A stretch of DNA of 64,000 nucleotides from Desulfovibrionaceae bacterium (GTDB taxonomy: Bacteria > Desulfobacterota > Desulfovibrionia > Desulfovibrionales > Desulfovibrionaceae), in assembly GCA_009782775.1 (NCBI GenBank), contig WRIL01000012.1:1-64000 (forward strand). The letters are read 5' to 3'. Below are positions 26,668-39,991 of this stretch, in pieces (position 1 is the first letter of the stretch; each line of letters starts with the position of its first letter). Both the position numbers and the translations under genes were made by a program. Under the pieces are notes generated by a model. That model had not been told where the DNA came from, searched no databases, and was given only the letters and a program-made list of their open reading frames with translations.

Positions 26668-27692
26668 TGAACGAACCTCTGCCACGGCCCGAAGAACTCC
26701 TTGCGCGGCTTTCCTGCCTGGAGAGCTCCAAGGTGCTGATCGTCGGGGATCTCATCCTGGATGAATACCTCCTGGGCGACGCCGGGCGCATTTCGCCGGA
26801 AGCCCCGGTGCCTGTAGTCCTGGTGGAAGAAGAACGCTTCATGCCTGGCGGAGCCGGAAACGTGGCCCGCAACATCCTCGCCTTGGGCGGACAGCCCCAC
26901 CTGATCAGCGCGTGCGGCGACGGACACAACAGTGCCCTGCTCAGGCAAATTCTAAATAAAAACTCCTTGGCCGCGGACCTAGTCCCTCTGCCAGGACGCC
27001 CGGCCACCACCAAAACCAGGATCATGGCCCGAGGGCAGCAAGTGGTGCGCGTGGACCGCGAGGATGCCTCCCCTATCCCCCGTGAGGCCAGCCGTCAAAT
27101 CCTGCAAATCCTGTCCGGAATATGGAATGATTACCCGGTACTGGTGCTCTCCGACTATGACAAGGGAGTCATCAACCGGGAATTTATGGACGGATTGCAA
27201 GGGCTACGCCAGGAAAAAACGCAAAAAAAACTGGTACTGGTGGACCCCAAGCCCCGCAATTTTTCTCTCTATCAAGGCCTGGACCTGCTCACCCCCAATG
27301 CCTCGGAAACTGCCGCCGCCGCCGGCATGCCCGCACATACCCCGGCGGAAATCCTGGCCGCCGGACGGACCATCTTTTCCCGGAATAACTGCGGATCCCT
27401 GCTGAGCACCCTGGGGAGCAACGGCCTGGCTCTGTTCCAGGGGCCTGACAATGTTCTGCACATCCCAACCGTGGCCCAAAAGGTCTTTGATGTCAGCGGC
27501 GCCGGCGACACCGTGATCGCCACCCTGGCGCTAGCCCTAGCCAGCGGCCTGAGCCTGCTGGAAGCCAGCATGTTGGCCAATTTCGCCGCCGGCAATGTGG
27601 TCGCCGAGGTCGGCGCGACCACCACCACCATGCCTCAGATCGCCCAAGCCATCCAAACCCTAGGGCGTCTCCCTCTGGAACGCTGGCTCTGA
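26667..27692 (+). CDS. rfaE1: D-glycero-beta-D-manno-heptose-7-phosphate kinase
   Basis: A 341-residue PfkB-family kinase matching the N-terminal half of HldE. It phosphorylates heptose-7-phosphate at C1 on the way to ADP-heptose for lipopolysaccharide. Seen: VLIVGDLILDEYLLGDAGRISPEAPVPV, PGGAGNVARNILALG, RVDREDASPI, LSDYDKGVI, and the ATP/Mg motif DVSGAGDTVIATLALAL with the catalytic Asp. The C-terminal adenylyltransferase domain of HldE is absent, so that step must be encoded elsewhere. It is coupled to parB (TAATG), a linkage more likely positional than functional. Confidence 0.92.
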   Translation: MNEPLPRPEELLARLSCLESSKVLIVGDLILDEYLLGDAGRISPEAPVPVVLVEEERFMPGGAGNVARNILALGGQPHLISACGDGHNSALLRQILNKNSLAADLVPLPGRPATTKTRIMARGQQVVRVDREDASPIPREASRQILQILSGIWNDYPVLVLSDYDKGVINREFMDGLQGLRQEKTQKKLVLVDPKPRNFSLYQGLDLLTPNASETAAAAGMPAHTPAEILAAGRTIFSRNNCGSLLSTLGSNGLALFQGPDNVLHIPTVAQKVFDVSGAGDTVIATLALALASGLSLLEASMLANFAAGNVVAEVGATTTTMPQIAQAIQTLGRLPLERWL

Positions 27693-27737
27693 ACCTTGGT
27701 GTAATACTTGAACTCTAAGAATTGAACCAGAAAATTC

Positions 27738-29990
27738 CTATGAACAACGGCTGAAAGCGCAGCCCATGCAGATCAGGCATCCTTCCTGGAAGCGCAAACT
27801 GTTTTGCCCGCATTCAGGGCAGACATTGTGCAGGCTTTCTCCTTGTTCGTTCTCCACCCGGCATTCGGGGTACATATCCTCCAGAACCCAGGCGATGCCG
27901 TCCGGGATGGACTGGATATTGCCCTTTTTACCTTGCTGAAAGACCGGGCTGTCGCCGCCGATCCCCCTGATCTGCCTAGCGATATCCTTTATCGGGGTAC
28001 CGCCGCGCAGACAGAGGGAGATGAGTCGCCCTATGGCTTCGGCCTTGGCCATGATGGAATATCCGGATTTGCCGATGGTGGCGAAAACCTCAAAGGGTTT
28101 GCCGTCAAGTTCATTGACCGTGACATACATGGTGCCGTGCCCGGTATTAACCTTCTGGGTGATGCCGGTGAGGCGTCCGGGCCGGCTGAGGACAGCGGCG
28201 CTGTGCGGCAGCTCGGGCATTACATCCAGCAGCGGGTCCTTGGCGGTCCCCGCCGTGAGCACCTGGCTGCTGCGTGAGCCGTCTCGATAAACCGTGACCC
28301 CCTTGCAACCGAGATCGTAAGCCAAATGATAAATCCGGCGCACATCTTCCACGCTGGCCGAGGCCGGCAGATTCACTGTCTTGGAAACGGCATTGTCCGT
28401 GTATTGCTGAAAGGCTGCCTGCATACGCAAATGCCACTCCGGCTCAATGTCCATGGCGGTCACAAAAATCCGGCGCATTTCCACCGGCAGTTCCTCAAAA
28501 GAGACGATGCTGCCGGCCATGACGATCCTCTCCAACAGTTCCGGGGTGAAGGCCGGATCGTTTTGCAGGACTTCGGCAAAAACCGGATTGATTTCCTTGA
28601 GGTTTTCACCGTCCATAACCATCCGGTCAAAACTCAAGGCAAAAAGAGGCTCAATACCCGAGGAGCATCCAGCCAAAATTGACAGGGTGCCGGTGGGGGC
28701 TATGGTAGTCAGGGTGGCGTTGCGCAGGGGAGGGAATCCCATGGCTTTCAGGGCTGAACACTCGTAGGCCGGGAAGGGGCCTCGTTCCTCCGCCAAGGCC
28801 CTCGAGGCTTCGCGGCTCTCTTCGCGGATGAAGCTCATGAGCTTTTGGGCGAGCTCAATCCCTTCCTCACTGTTATAAGGGATACGCAGCATGAAGAGCA
28901 AATCCGCCCAGCCCATGACCCCCAGGCCGACCTTGCGGTTGGCCAGCACTCTTTCGGTAATCTGCGGCAAGGGGAAGACCGAGGCTCCCACCACGTTGTC
29001 CAGGAAGCGTATCGCCAGATGGATGCAGTCCTTGAGCCCTGTCCAGTCTATGCTCCCATGCCCACTGTTCTGGGGCGGCTGGTAAAACTTGGTGAGATTG
29101 ACAGATCCCAAATTACAGGCCTCAAAGGGGAGCAGGGGCTGTTCGCCGCAGGGATTGGTGGACTCAATATCTCCCTGTTCCGGGGTAGGATTATCCCGGT
29201 TGATGCGATCAATGAAGATAATCCCCGGCTCGCCGCTCTGCCAAGCCTTGAGCACCAACAGTTCGAAAACCTCCCGGGCATTGGCCCGGCCGCTTTCGCC
29301 AAAGGATAAGGGGTTGATCAGGGGGTAATCCCCGCCCTGGTCCACGGATTCCATAAATCTCTCGGTCAAGGCCACCGAGAGGTTGAAATTGTTGTATTCC
29401 CCGTCTTTTTCCTTGGCCTGGATAAAATGCATGATATCCGGGTGGTCCACGCGCAAAATGCCCATATTGGCCCCGCGCCTGGTGCCCCCTTGTTTGATCT
29501 GCTCCGTGGCCGTGTTAAAGATGCGCAGAAATGAAAGGGGGCCAGAGGCCACCCCGCCGGTGGATCCGACCCGACTGTCGCGGGCCCGTAACCTGGAAAA
29601 GGAAAACCCCGTGCCTCCTCCGGATTTATGAATCATCGCCGCATGTTTTACCGCGTCAAAGATCTCCTCAATAGAGTCTCCAACCGGTAGCACAAAGCAG
29701 GCCGAAAGCTGCCCCAGGCCGGTCCCGGCGTTCATCAGTGTCGGGGAGTTGGGCAAAAACTTCCAACTAGTCATCAGGCGATAGAATTCTTCGGCCAAGG
29801 CTTCCGCCTTAAAACGCGAGCCCGGGTACCTATTCTCTTCGGCGGCCATGGATAAAGACACCCGCCAGAACAAACCCTTGGCATCCTCCACCGGGCTCCC
29901 GTCAGGTCCCTTAAGGTAGTAACGTTTCGCCAGCACAACAGCGGCATTGGGGTTTAACTCGACAGAATTCAGCATTGAAGAATTTTTCAT
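27738..29990 (-). CDS. nrdJ: Adenosylcobalamin-dependent ribonucleotide reductase, class II
   Basis: 750 residues. It reduces ribonucleotides using coenzyme B12 to generate the thiyl radical. Family blocks seen: the N-terminal NAAVVLAKRYYLKGPDGSPVED, FLPNSPTLMNAG, KSGGGTGFSFSRLR, ESTNPCGEQPLLPFEACNLGSVNL (active-site cysteine region), and the C-terminal domain with a four-cysteine zinc-ribbon-like end (CPEC ... CLICMGC) carrying the redox cysteines. It converges with the heptose kinase gene and points away from dnaA across a 274-base gap. No NrdR box was recognised upstream. Confidence 0.95.
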   Translation of the reverse strand: MKNSSMLNSVELNPNAAVVLAKRYYLKGPDGSPVEDAKGLFWRVSLSMAAEENRYPGSRFKAEALAEEFYRLMTSWKFLPNSPTLMNAGTGLGQLSACFVLPVGDSIEEIFDAVKHAAMIHKSGGGTGFSFSRLRARDSRVGSTGGVASGPLSFLRIFNTATEQIKQGGTRRGANMGILRVDHPDIMHFIQAKEKDGEYNNFNLSVALTERFMESVDQGGDYPLINPLSFGESGRANAREVFELLVLKAWQSGEPGIIFIDRINRDNPTPEQGDIESTNPCGEQPLLPFEACNLGSVNLTKFYQPPQNSGHGSIDWTGLKDCIHLAIRFLDNVVGASVFPLPQITERVLANRKVGLGVMGWADLLFMLRIPYNSEEGIELAQKLMSFIREESREASRALAEERGPFPAYECSALKAMGFPPLRNATLTTIAPTGTLSILAGCSSGIEPLFALSFDRMVMDGENLKEINPVFAEVLQNDPAFTPELLERIVMAGSIVSFEELPVEMRRIFVTAMDIEPEWHLRMQAAFQQYTDNAVSKTVNLPASASVEDVRRIYHLAYDLGCKGVTVYRDGSRSSQVLTAGTAKDPLLDVMPELPHSAAVLSRPGRLTGITQKVNTGHGTMYVTVNELDGKPFEVFATIGKSGYSIMAKAEAIGRLISLCLRGGTPIKDIARQIRGIGGDSPVFQQGKKGNIQSIPDGIAWVLEDMYPECRVENEQGESLHNVCPECGQNSLRFQEGCLICMGCAFSRCS

Positions 29991-30264
29991 AATAAAATAT
30001 ATGGTTAAAGATAAATAGCGGCAATGTCATTCCGTAAAAATCCGGAAAAATAATTAACCCAAGCGGCGGGCAATGGGAAGGCGAGCAAAAAAAAATTATG
30101 CCTTAACCAACAATATTTACTTTATATTTTTTTTATTCGTTGTCTTTACGCTTATATAGGCAAAAGCCGCCCCGCCTCGAAAATAGTTCATAAGGCGATG
30201 GTGGCAGCCAAAGTATAAAGTTAGGGATTGGAGCGGAAAGCCCCAGCACTATCGGCAGGCCAAC
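29991..30264. other. nrdJ-dnaA intergenic region, candidate origin segment
   Basis: 274 bases between the divergent nrdJ and dnaA genes. It holds A-runs and T-runs (30088-30097, 30110-30135) and three GGTTAA/TTAACC hexamers spaced near 50 bases (30003, 30054, 30103). Reading both strands I found no TTATNCACA DnaA box. Both promoters must lie here. The in-frame TAG at 30184 shows that dnaA cannot extend upstream. Confidence 0.5.
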
Positions 30265-31179
30265 ATGAACCTCGGGTCTTTCCTATATAACCGCAAAAAT
30301 GCGGCGGCGGTCCGGGCCGCTGAAAACTTCTCCAGGGGCTCTCTGGACGAGCCTCTTATTTTTCATGGTCCGCCAGCCTGTGGCAAAACCTGCCTTCTGC
30401 TGTCCATACACTCGGCTCTGGAAAATATTTCTCCGAGTTCCTCTTATTATTTTAATATGTTAGAAGGATACTTTCCTTGCACGAAAAATCAGGAAAAACT
30501 GGATAAACCTGACTTTTTACGCTATGTTCTTCTGGACAACGTTGAGGCCGACAAACTGGCGGAAATAGCGGCCTGCGGTAAAGAATCCAAAGGGCTAATT
30601 CTGGCTATGAGGTCCGGTCGGCAACCTGATGAAATTTCGGTGGCATTTGCAGACAAAAAACCTGAAATACATGCACTTGTCATGCCGGATCTTGATATCC
30701 GCCTCCGCTGGCTGCTACGGAAAGCGCATGAGCTTGGAATTACTCATGATAACCGGCATATATTGAAATTAGCCTTAAACTATCAGGATTTGGAATCAGC
30801 TTCAAAACACCTTAACAAAAAAGCCGCTGCTTTTATGGTGAACGTCCGGGCAAGACCTCTAACCCCGGAAGAAATCATTCAAAAGGTGGCGAATTTTTTT
30901 GGCATCGATCCCGAGCAAATCCTGGGAAACAGCCGGGTCAAGAAAATAAACCTAGCACGGCAACTGGCCATGTTTTTATGCCGGGATCTCCTTAAGGCCA
31001 ACCTTAAATTCATAGGAGACTGTTTTCACGGAAAAAATCATACCTCTGTTTTATACTCATTAAATAAAATAAGCATATTATGTAAGAAAAATCAAGATAT
31101 ACACAATTTGGTAACAAGACTGAAACAAAATATCACCCAACAGGCGAGCACACGGACGGCCACAAGAAAAAATTCCTGA
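30265..31179 (+). CDS. dnaA: Short, divergent DnaA-type replication initiator
   Basis: 304 residues against about 450 for normal DnaA. It starts at the beginning of the AAA+ domain, so domains I and II are missing; an in-frame TAG at 30184 with no start codon between rules out a longer form. Walker A is GPPACGKT (35-42). Walker B reads LLDN (Asp91, then Asn instead of an acid). The segment expected to hold the arginine finger (about 126-132) has none, and sensor II reads NYQDLE, where Arg is usual. Domain IV is clear (IIQKVANFFGIDPEQILG, ARQLAMFLCRDLL), but its signature is HGKNHTSV (255-262) instead of GGRDHTTV. Position before dnaN-gyrB-gyrA supports the name; function as sole initiator is uncertain. 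Confidence 0.8.
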   Translation: MNLGSFLYNRKNAAAVRAAENFSRGSLDEPLIFHGPPACGKTCLLLSIHSALENISPSSSYYFNMLEGYFPCTKNQEKLDKPDFLRYVLLDNVEADKLAEIAACGKESKGLILAMRSGRQPDEISVAFADKKPEIHALVMPDLDIRLRWLLRKAHELGITHDNRHILKLALNYQDLESASKHLNKKAAAFMVNVRARPLTPEEIIQKVANFFGIDPEQILGNSRVKKINLARQLAMFLCRDLLKANLKFIGDCFHGKNHTSVLYSLNKISILCKKNQDIHNLVTRLKQNITQQASTRTATRKNS

Positions 31180-31186
31180 CCAAGGG

Positions 31187-31262
31187 TATAAAAAAAACAT
31201 TATTGTATAAATTATTATTAAATAATATAATATATTATTTATATTATATACAAAAAAACAAA
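31187..31262. other. Extreme A/T tract between dnaA and dnaN, candidate unwinding element
   Basis: Only 4 of 76 bases are G or C, and 31206-31250 is an unbroken 45-base A/T run. It lies between the dnaA stop and the dnaN ribosome-binding site (TAAGGAG). Such a tract next to dnaA is what a DNA-unwinding element looks like; it could alternatively be the dnaN promoter region only. Confidence 0.55.
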
Positions 31263-31293
31263 CCACTCTTCTACCACTAATAAGGAGATTTTT

Positions 31294-34883
<3,590 letters not shown>

Positions 34884-34901
34884 CCCCAAAGAGAACACGC
34901 G

Positions 34902-37346
34902 GTGTCTGAAAATCAAGTCAACATAGAGCAGGAACTGCGCCAGTCTTATCTGGAGTATTCACTTTCGGTGATTATCGGACGGGCCATCCCCGACGCACGT
35001 GATGGGCTGAAGCCGGTGCACCGACGAGTGCTTTACGCCCAGAGGCGCATGTCTAACGTCTTTAATCGGCCTTACACCAAGTCCGCCACCGTGGTGGGCG
35101 AGGTCATGGGCAAATTCCACCCGCACGGGGATGCGGCCATTTATGATGCTATTGTGCGCATGGCCCAGGATTTTGCCATGCGCGAACCCCTAGAGGACGG
35201 GCAGGGCAACTTCGGTTCCATTGACGATGATCCGCCGGCGGCCATGCGTTACACCGAGGTGCGCATGAGCCGGCTGGCCGGTGAATTTTTGGAGGATATT
35301 GACAAGGACACTGTGGATTTTCGCCCGAATTTCTCCAACACCATCCAGGAGCCTACGGTTTTGCCCACCAAGGTTCCCAATCTCCTGCTCAATGGTTCCT
35401 CGGGCATTGCCGTGGGCATGGCCACCAACATTCCACCGCACAACCTGGGCGAGCTTTGCGACGCCTTGCTGCTGGAACTGGATAACCCGGATTGCGGCAT
35501 TGATGAGTTGATGACCCTGATCAAGGGGCCGGATTTTCCCACCGGAGGTTACGTCTATGTTGGCAGGGGGCTCCTTGACGCCTTTCACACCGGACGCGGC
35601 TCCATCAAAATCCGGGGTCGGGTGGAGATGGAATCGCGTCGCAAGGGCGGCGAGTCTCTGGTGATCAGGGAAATTCCTTATAACCTTAACAAAGCCTCCC
35701 TGGTCAAAAAAATAGCCCAACTGGTGAACGAGCGTAAAATTGACGGGATCACCGACCTGCGTGATGAATCAAACTACAACGGCATTCGCGTGGTTTTGGA
35801 TTTGCGGCGCGGGGTGAATCCGGACATCGTCATCAACAGCCTCTATAAATTCACCGCCCTGGAGAGTTCTTTCGGTTACAATATGCTGGCGGTGGTCAAC
35901 AAGCGCCCGCGCCTGCTCACTCTCAAGGAATCCTTAAGAATATTCCTGGAACACCGGCGGGAGGTGATCATCCGCCGGACCCGTTTTGACCTGGGGGAAG
36001 CCGAGGGCAGGGCGCATATTGTTGAAGGGCTGCGTATGGCCCTGGACAATATTGACGAGGTGGTTGCGCTGATCCGGGGTTCCGGCACACCCCAGGAGGC
36101 CAGAGAGAAACTCCTGGCGCGTTTCGGCTTCAGCCAGGATCAGGCCCAGGCCATTCTGGATATGCGTCTGCAAAAGCTTACGGGACTGGAGCATGAAAAA
36201 CTGCTGGAGGAATATCGGGAACTAATCCGTAGCATCACCTATTTCAAGTCCGTGCTGGAGGATGAAGGCGTCCTGCGCGGGGTCATCCGCCAGGAGCTGG
36301 CGGCTCTTAAAGCCGGGTACGCCGCCCCTAGGCGTAGCGAGATCATCCTGGAAGATCCGGTAGGCATCGAACTGGAAGACATCATCCCGGACGAGGAAGT
36401 AGTGATCACCCTTTCGCGCCGAGGCTACATCAAGCGCACCACCCTGGACAATTACCACCAGCAGAAACGCGGCGGCAAGGGCATTGCCGGCCTGCACACC
36501 GGTGATGATGATTTTGTGCAGGATATGCTGCTCACCTCTAACCACCAGTTTCTGCTCATTTTTACCAACAAGGGGCGCATGCACCAGATCAAGGCGCATC
36601 AGATCCCGGAAGGCAGCCGCACGGCCAGGGGGGCGCATATCGCTAACATGTTGCCCATGGAAAAAGAGGAAAGCGCGGCGACCATTCTGGGAGTGCGCGA
36701 CTTTACCCCGGAAAAGACCTTCTTTTTCGCCACCAGGCAGGGCATGGTTAAGCGTTCAGATACCCAGCTCTATGCTAAAGCGCGTAAAGGCGGCATCCAG
36801 GCCATCGGCCTGCGCGAGGATGACGAACTCATCTCCGTGCGGATGGTGGATAACCGGGACCAGGTGATTCTGACCACCGCCAGCGGCATGGCCATCCGCT
36901 TCAGTTGCCGGGATGTGCGACCGATGGGGCGCAATGCCTCCGGGGTCAAGGGCATCGCCCTGCGTAAGGGCGACCAGGTGGTCGCCTGCGTGACCTTGCG
37001 TGAAGACGATAATGTATCCACCATCATGACGGTCTCCGGCAAAGGGTACGGCAAGCGTAGCGGGGTGGATCTTTACCGCATCCAGTCAAGGGGCGGCAAG
37101 GGCATCATCAATTTCAAGATTAATTCCAAGACCGGCAAGGTCATTGGGGCTACCATCGTGGCGGATCACAATGCCCTGCTGCTCCTGACCTCGGCCAACA
37201 AAATTCTTCGTCTGTCAGTCAGGGAAGTGAGCAACTTGGGCCGAGCCACCCAAGGGGTGCGCTTGGTGTCCCTGGATGAAGGTGGATATGTGGTCAGTTT
37301 TGACCGCATTGACGATAATGCCCAGGATCAGGATGAACATGGCTGA
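34902..37346 (+). CDS. gyrA: DNA gyrase subunit A
   Basis: 814 residues, GTG start. Breaks and rejoins DNA through the tyrosine in [11 protein letters not shown] (about residue 117). The quinolone-resistance region reads [17 protein letters not shown]: the residue matching E. coli Ser83 is alanine (residue 78), while the Asp matching Asp87 is kept. The GyrA box is present as QKRGGKG in the C-terminal beta-propeller, which confirms gyrase rather than topoisomerase IV. The stop overlaps the start of the TPR lipoprotein gene. Confidence 0.97.
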   Translation: MSENQVNIEQELRQSYLEYSLSVIIGRAIPDARDGLKPVHRRVLYAQRRMSNVFNRPYTKSATVVGEVMGKFHPHGDAAIYDAIVRMAQDFAMREPLEDGQGNFGSIDDDPPAAMRYTEVRMSRLAGEFLEDIDKDTVDFRPNFSNTIQEPTVLPTKVPNLLLNGSSGIAVGMATNIPPHNLGELCDALLLELDNPDCGIDELMTLIKGPDFPTGGYVYVGRGLLDAFHTGRGSIKIRGRVEMESRRKGGESLVIREIPYNLNKASLVKKIAQLVNERKIDGITDLRDESNYNGIRVVLDLRRGVNPDIVINSLYKFTALESSFGYNMLAVVNKRPRLLTLKESLRIFLEHRREVIIRRTRFDLGEAEGRAHIVEGLRMALDNIDEVVALIRGSGTPQEAREKLLARFGFSQDQAQAILDMRLQKLTGLEHEKLLEEYRELIRSITYFKSVLEDEGVLRGVIRQELAALKAGYAAPRRSEIILEDPVGIELEDIIPDEEVVITLSRRGYIKRTTLDNYHQQKRGGKGIAGLHTGDDDFVQDMLLTSNHQFLLIFTNKGRMHQIKAHQIPEGSRTARGAHIANMLPMEKEESAATILGVRDFTPEKTFFFATRQGMVKRSDTQLYAKARKGGIQAIGLREDDELISVRMVDNRDQVILTTASGMAIRFSCRDVRPMGRNASGVKGIALRKGDQVVACVTLREDDNVSTIMTVSGKGYGKRSGVDLYRIQSRGGKGIINFKINSKTGKVIGATIVADHNALLLLTSANKILRLSVREVSNLGRATQGVRLVSLDEGGYVVSFDRIDDNAQDQDEHG

Positions 37347-38220
37347 AGCGGTCAGAGACAAGGATTCGGCACGTATGTGTAAATTCGGCGCGCTCTTGTT
37401 GATCCTGGCCTGTAGCCAACTTTGGGGTTGCCTGGAAGAGCGCCGGGAACCCGGCGATGATCTGGCCCTGGCCCGCGTCCATATGCTGAACCGCGACTTT
37501 ATGGAGGCGGAGAAGTCCTTTGAGCGCTATCTGCGCGCCAATCCTGCCGGAAACCAGCGTTGGGAAGCCTGGAATGAGCTGGTGGACTTGGCTTTGAACG
37601 TGCGCTATGACCGCAACGCGGCCATTGAGCTTTTGCTGGCTATGCAGCAGGAATATGCCCAGCGGGAGTATGACCGGGTACCGGGGGCGGATCAGCGTCG
37701 CCGCCTTATTATAGATAGGCTGGCCCAGCAGTATGAGCAGTCGCGCCACTATGACGGCGCGGTGGAGCTTTGGGGGAGACTGGCCCAGGATCCGGAAAAT
37801 CCGCTGGTCCAGAGGGCGGCCAGTCTGCGTAATCTGGCCCGTATCTATATGCGCCGTCTGGAATTTGAACCGGCTAAAAGAGCTTTGACCGTCTGCATGG
37901 AAATGGAAATTACCCAGTCCGCTAAGTCCGACTGCCGGTACGACATGGCGGACCTATATATGATCATGGACGATATGGACGCAAGCATTCGGGAATTGCG
38001 CGCCCTGCTGGAGCAGGGCGAGATGGATGACGACAAGCGCATCCTGTCCATTTTCATGCTGGCCGATGCCCTGGAACAGCAGGGTAACCGCGAAAGCGCC
38101 CTGGGCCTTTTTGAAACCATCCGCTATAGCTATCCCAATAACCGGGTGGTGGAATCACGTATAGAGTACCTGAAGAATTATTCCAGAATGCAGTCTTCCA
38201 GGGCGGATCAGGGGGAGTGA
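37339..38220 (+). CDS. TPR lipoprotein
   Basis: About 293 residues from ATG 37339, which overlaps the gyrA stop; ATG 37375 gives a cleaner signal peptide (MCKFGALLLILACSQLWGC) with a lipobox cysteine. The rest is helical repeats of TPR type (LALARVHMLNRDFMEAEKSFERYL, RQLAQDPENP-like repeats, MLADALEQQGNRESALGLFETI). It is probably a periplasmic or outer-membrane lipid-anchored scaffold. It ends the dnaN-gyrB-gyrA run and overlaps the convergent DUF116 gene by 13 bases. No specific partner can be named. Confidence 0.82.
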   Translation: MAEAVRDKDSARMCKFGALLLILACSQLWGCLEERREPGDDLALARVHMLNRDFMEAEKSFERYLRANPAGNQRWEAWNELVDLALNVRYDRNAAIELLLAMQQEYAQREYDRVPGADQRRRLIIDRLAQQYEQSRHYDGAVELWGRLAQDPENPLVQRAASLRNLARIYMRRLEFEPAKRALTVCMEMEITQSAKSDCRYDMADLYMIMDDMDASIRELRALLEQGEMDDDKRILSIFMLADALEQQGNRESALGLFETIRYSYPNNRVVESRIEYLKNYSRMQSSRADQGE

Positions 38221-39023
38221 TGAAGGGACGCCTCCTTGTCAGTGTCAACTGGGGGGGGACTGAGGAAGCGGCGCAGGGCGAATTCCACCCTGGCCAGGGG
38301 CACGCGGGTGTCCCGGCAGGGGCCGTGCGGCCGTTCGTTCAGAATTCCATACACCGGCAAAGGGTAAGTATCCTGAATGCCGCTGGAAAGATCCCGCTCA
38401 CAGGCCACGGCCAGGATCAGCCCCGGATGTTTATCCACCACAATGCGCCTAGCGATGGTGCCGCCGGTGGCGATGGCGACTTGCGCGCCGTATTGCTCGA
38501 CCAGTTGGAGCAGGCTCCCGAGGCAGCAACGCCCGCAACGCTCGCAATTGTCCAGGCTCAGGCTGAGTCGGATGGAGCAAAGGCTGTTCTGGATGCAGTG
38601 AGGGAGAAGGACCAGCAGTTTGTCAGGGGTATAATGACGGCGCTGCTTCAGGATCATGTCGTTGTTCACCTGAATGAAGGAGCGGCGGATGTCTTGGGCC
38701 TTAAGTCCCAGGAGTCTTCCCAGACCCTCGCTGATCGGCAGAAAGAGCTTGATGGCTAGGCCGCGGGCCTGGCCGCCGAAGATGTTCCGGCCGCTGAGGA
38801 TTTGCAGTACCAAACCGATGGCGCTCCAGGCGATGATCGCCACTATCAGGATGAGCAGCCCGCCGGTGATATACGGCAGGGCCGGATGAATGTTGCCGAG
38901 TCCGACATATGGAACCCCCCAGCCGAAGATCAGCGCGCCGCACAAGACTGCGGCCGCCCCGCAGATTAGGCCGACAAACAGGCGTTTGCTGCCGATGCGC
39001 ATGAAGTCTTTATCTTTGGACAT
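38208..39023 (-). CDS. DUF116 membrane protein with cysteine cluster
   Basis: 271 residues. Two membrane spans near the N-terminus (about residues 14-35 and 46-72) precede a soluble DUF116 domain with the cysteine signature CERCGRCCLGSL, an earlier HCIQNSLC and a later VACERDLSSGI. The domain typically contains such Cys motifs, suggesting metal or Fe-S binding; its function is not established. Its first 14 bases overlap the end of the delta-prime-like gene, so it is the last member of the minus-strand run purA-delta prime-DUF116. Confidence 0.87.
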   Translation of the reverse strand: MSKDKDFMRIGSKRLFVGLICGAAAVLCGALIFGWGVPYVGLGNIHPALPYITGGLLILIVAIIAWSAIGLVLQILSGRNIFGGQARGLAIKLFLPISEGLGRLLGLKAQDIRRSFIQVNNDMILKQRRHYTPDKLLVLLPHCIQNSLCSIRLSLSLDNCERCGRCCLGSLLQLVEQYGAQVAIATGGTIARRIVVDKHPGLILAVACERDLSSGIQDTYPLPVYGILNERPHGPCRDTRVPLARVEFALRRFLSPPPVDTDKEASLHHSP

Positions 39024-39984
39024 GGGGGCGATCCTGGGCGAACATCAGAAAAATTCTGGTGACCAGCCAGTCCATGACCAAGGCGGTGTTGACCTTGTAT
39101 CTTAGACTGTCCTGGGCTTCGGCCAGAGTCTCATATAAAAGCCGAAGGTTTTTGTCGCTCAGGCGGGCCAGGGAAGCAATGAGAGCGTTCTCTGCGGGAT
39201 GCCGCTTCGCCTGTGGCTCGCGCAATGCCGAAATCAGGTTTCTTTGCAGTAGGAGCAATACGGCGGAGGCCAAATCTTCTGTCAGGGCACCTCTTTTTCC
39301 GGCGCGTTCCATCCAGCCCCGGCCGCTTTGGATAAAGTTCCCCAAGGCCGCGCACCATTCCCGGATCTGGGGGTCTTGCGGGTCTTCGGCCTCCCCTTCC
39401 CGTGGCCAGGGCAGGGTGATGGTCCAGGACCGGGACACTAGGGTAGGCAGCAGCCTTTCCCGTTGCGGGGCGGTTAGTACAAAGATATTTCCCGGCCCCG
39501 GCTCTTCCAGGGCCTTGAGCAGGGCGTTGGCCGCCGGAGCCAGCATAGCCTGGGCCTCATAGAGCACGTTGGCCCGCCAGTAGGCCTCGCCTGGTTTTTC
39601 CCAGATAAGTCTGCGCAAAGCGCGCACGTCGTCTATGGCGATGTTGCCGGAACCGCCGTCCAGGAACAAGAGATCCCGGTGCATCAGGCATAAGAAACGC
39701 ATGCACGACGAACAGTTTAGGCAGGGTCTCCCGGACTCCGGGCTGGAATGGGCGCAGTTGATCATGGAGGCCCAGTACAGGGCCGCCTGGCGGCGTTCAC
39801 GTGAGTTGCCCCCTTCCACCAGGAGACAGGTCGGCGGCGTAGGGGCGAGCGAGCGCAAGGTCCGCATAAAGGCCTCCCGCCGAGGCTCCCTTGCGAAAGC
39901 CCTGGCCAGGCGCAGGGTGCCTTGCAGCTCTTCAGCCTCTGGAGGCAGGGTTTCCTTGTCTGTTTCCGGACTTTTTTTTCCCAT
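39010..39984 (-). CDS. DNA polymerase III delta-prime-like clamp-loader subunit
   Basis: 324 residues from ATG 39984, just after the purA stop; a longer start (40035) overlaps purA. The AAA+ delta-prime fold is suggested by a degenerate P-loop (VEGGNSRERRQAALYWA), a zinc module CAHSSPESGRPCLNCSSC and the trans-acting block EAQAMLAPAANALLKALEEPGPGNIFVLTA, which matches the usual ANALLKxLEEPP motif. ATP-binding residues are lost, as in delta-prime proteins. It is coupled to purA upstream and DUF116 downstream. holB is the likely name, but it is divergent. Confidence 0.82.
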   Translation of the reverse strand: MGKKSPETDKETLPPEAEELQGTLRLARAFAREPRREAFMRTLRSLAPTPPTCLLVEGGNSRERRQAALYWASMINCAHSSPESGRPCLNCSSCMRFLCLMHRDLLFLDGGSGNIAIDDVRALRRLIWEKPGEAYWRANVLYEAQAMLAPAANALLKALEEPGPGNIFVLTAPQRERLLPTLVSRSWTITLPWPREGEAEDPQDPQIREWCAALGNFIQSGRGWMERAGKRGALTEDLASAVLLLLQRNLISALREPQAKRHPAENALIASLARLSDKNLRLLYETLAEAQDSLRYKVNTALVMDWLVTRIFLMFAQDRPHVQR

Positions 39985-39991
39985 ATTCCGG

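Noticed and set aside
30054-30108. TTAACC hexamers as proven initiator boxes
   Set aside because: Only three copies and a common sequence in an A/T-rich gap; kept only as a weak hint in the origin finding.
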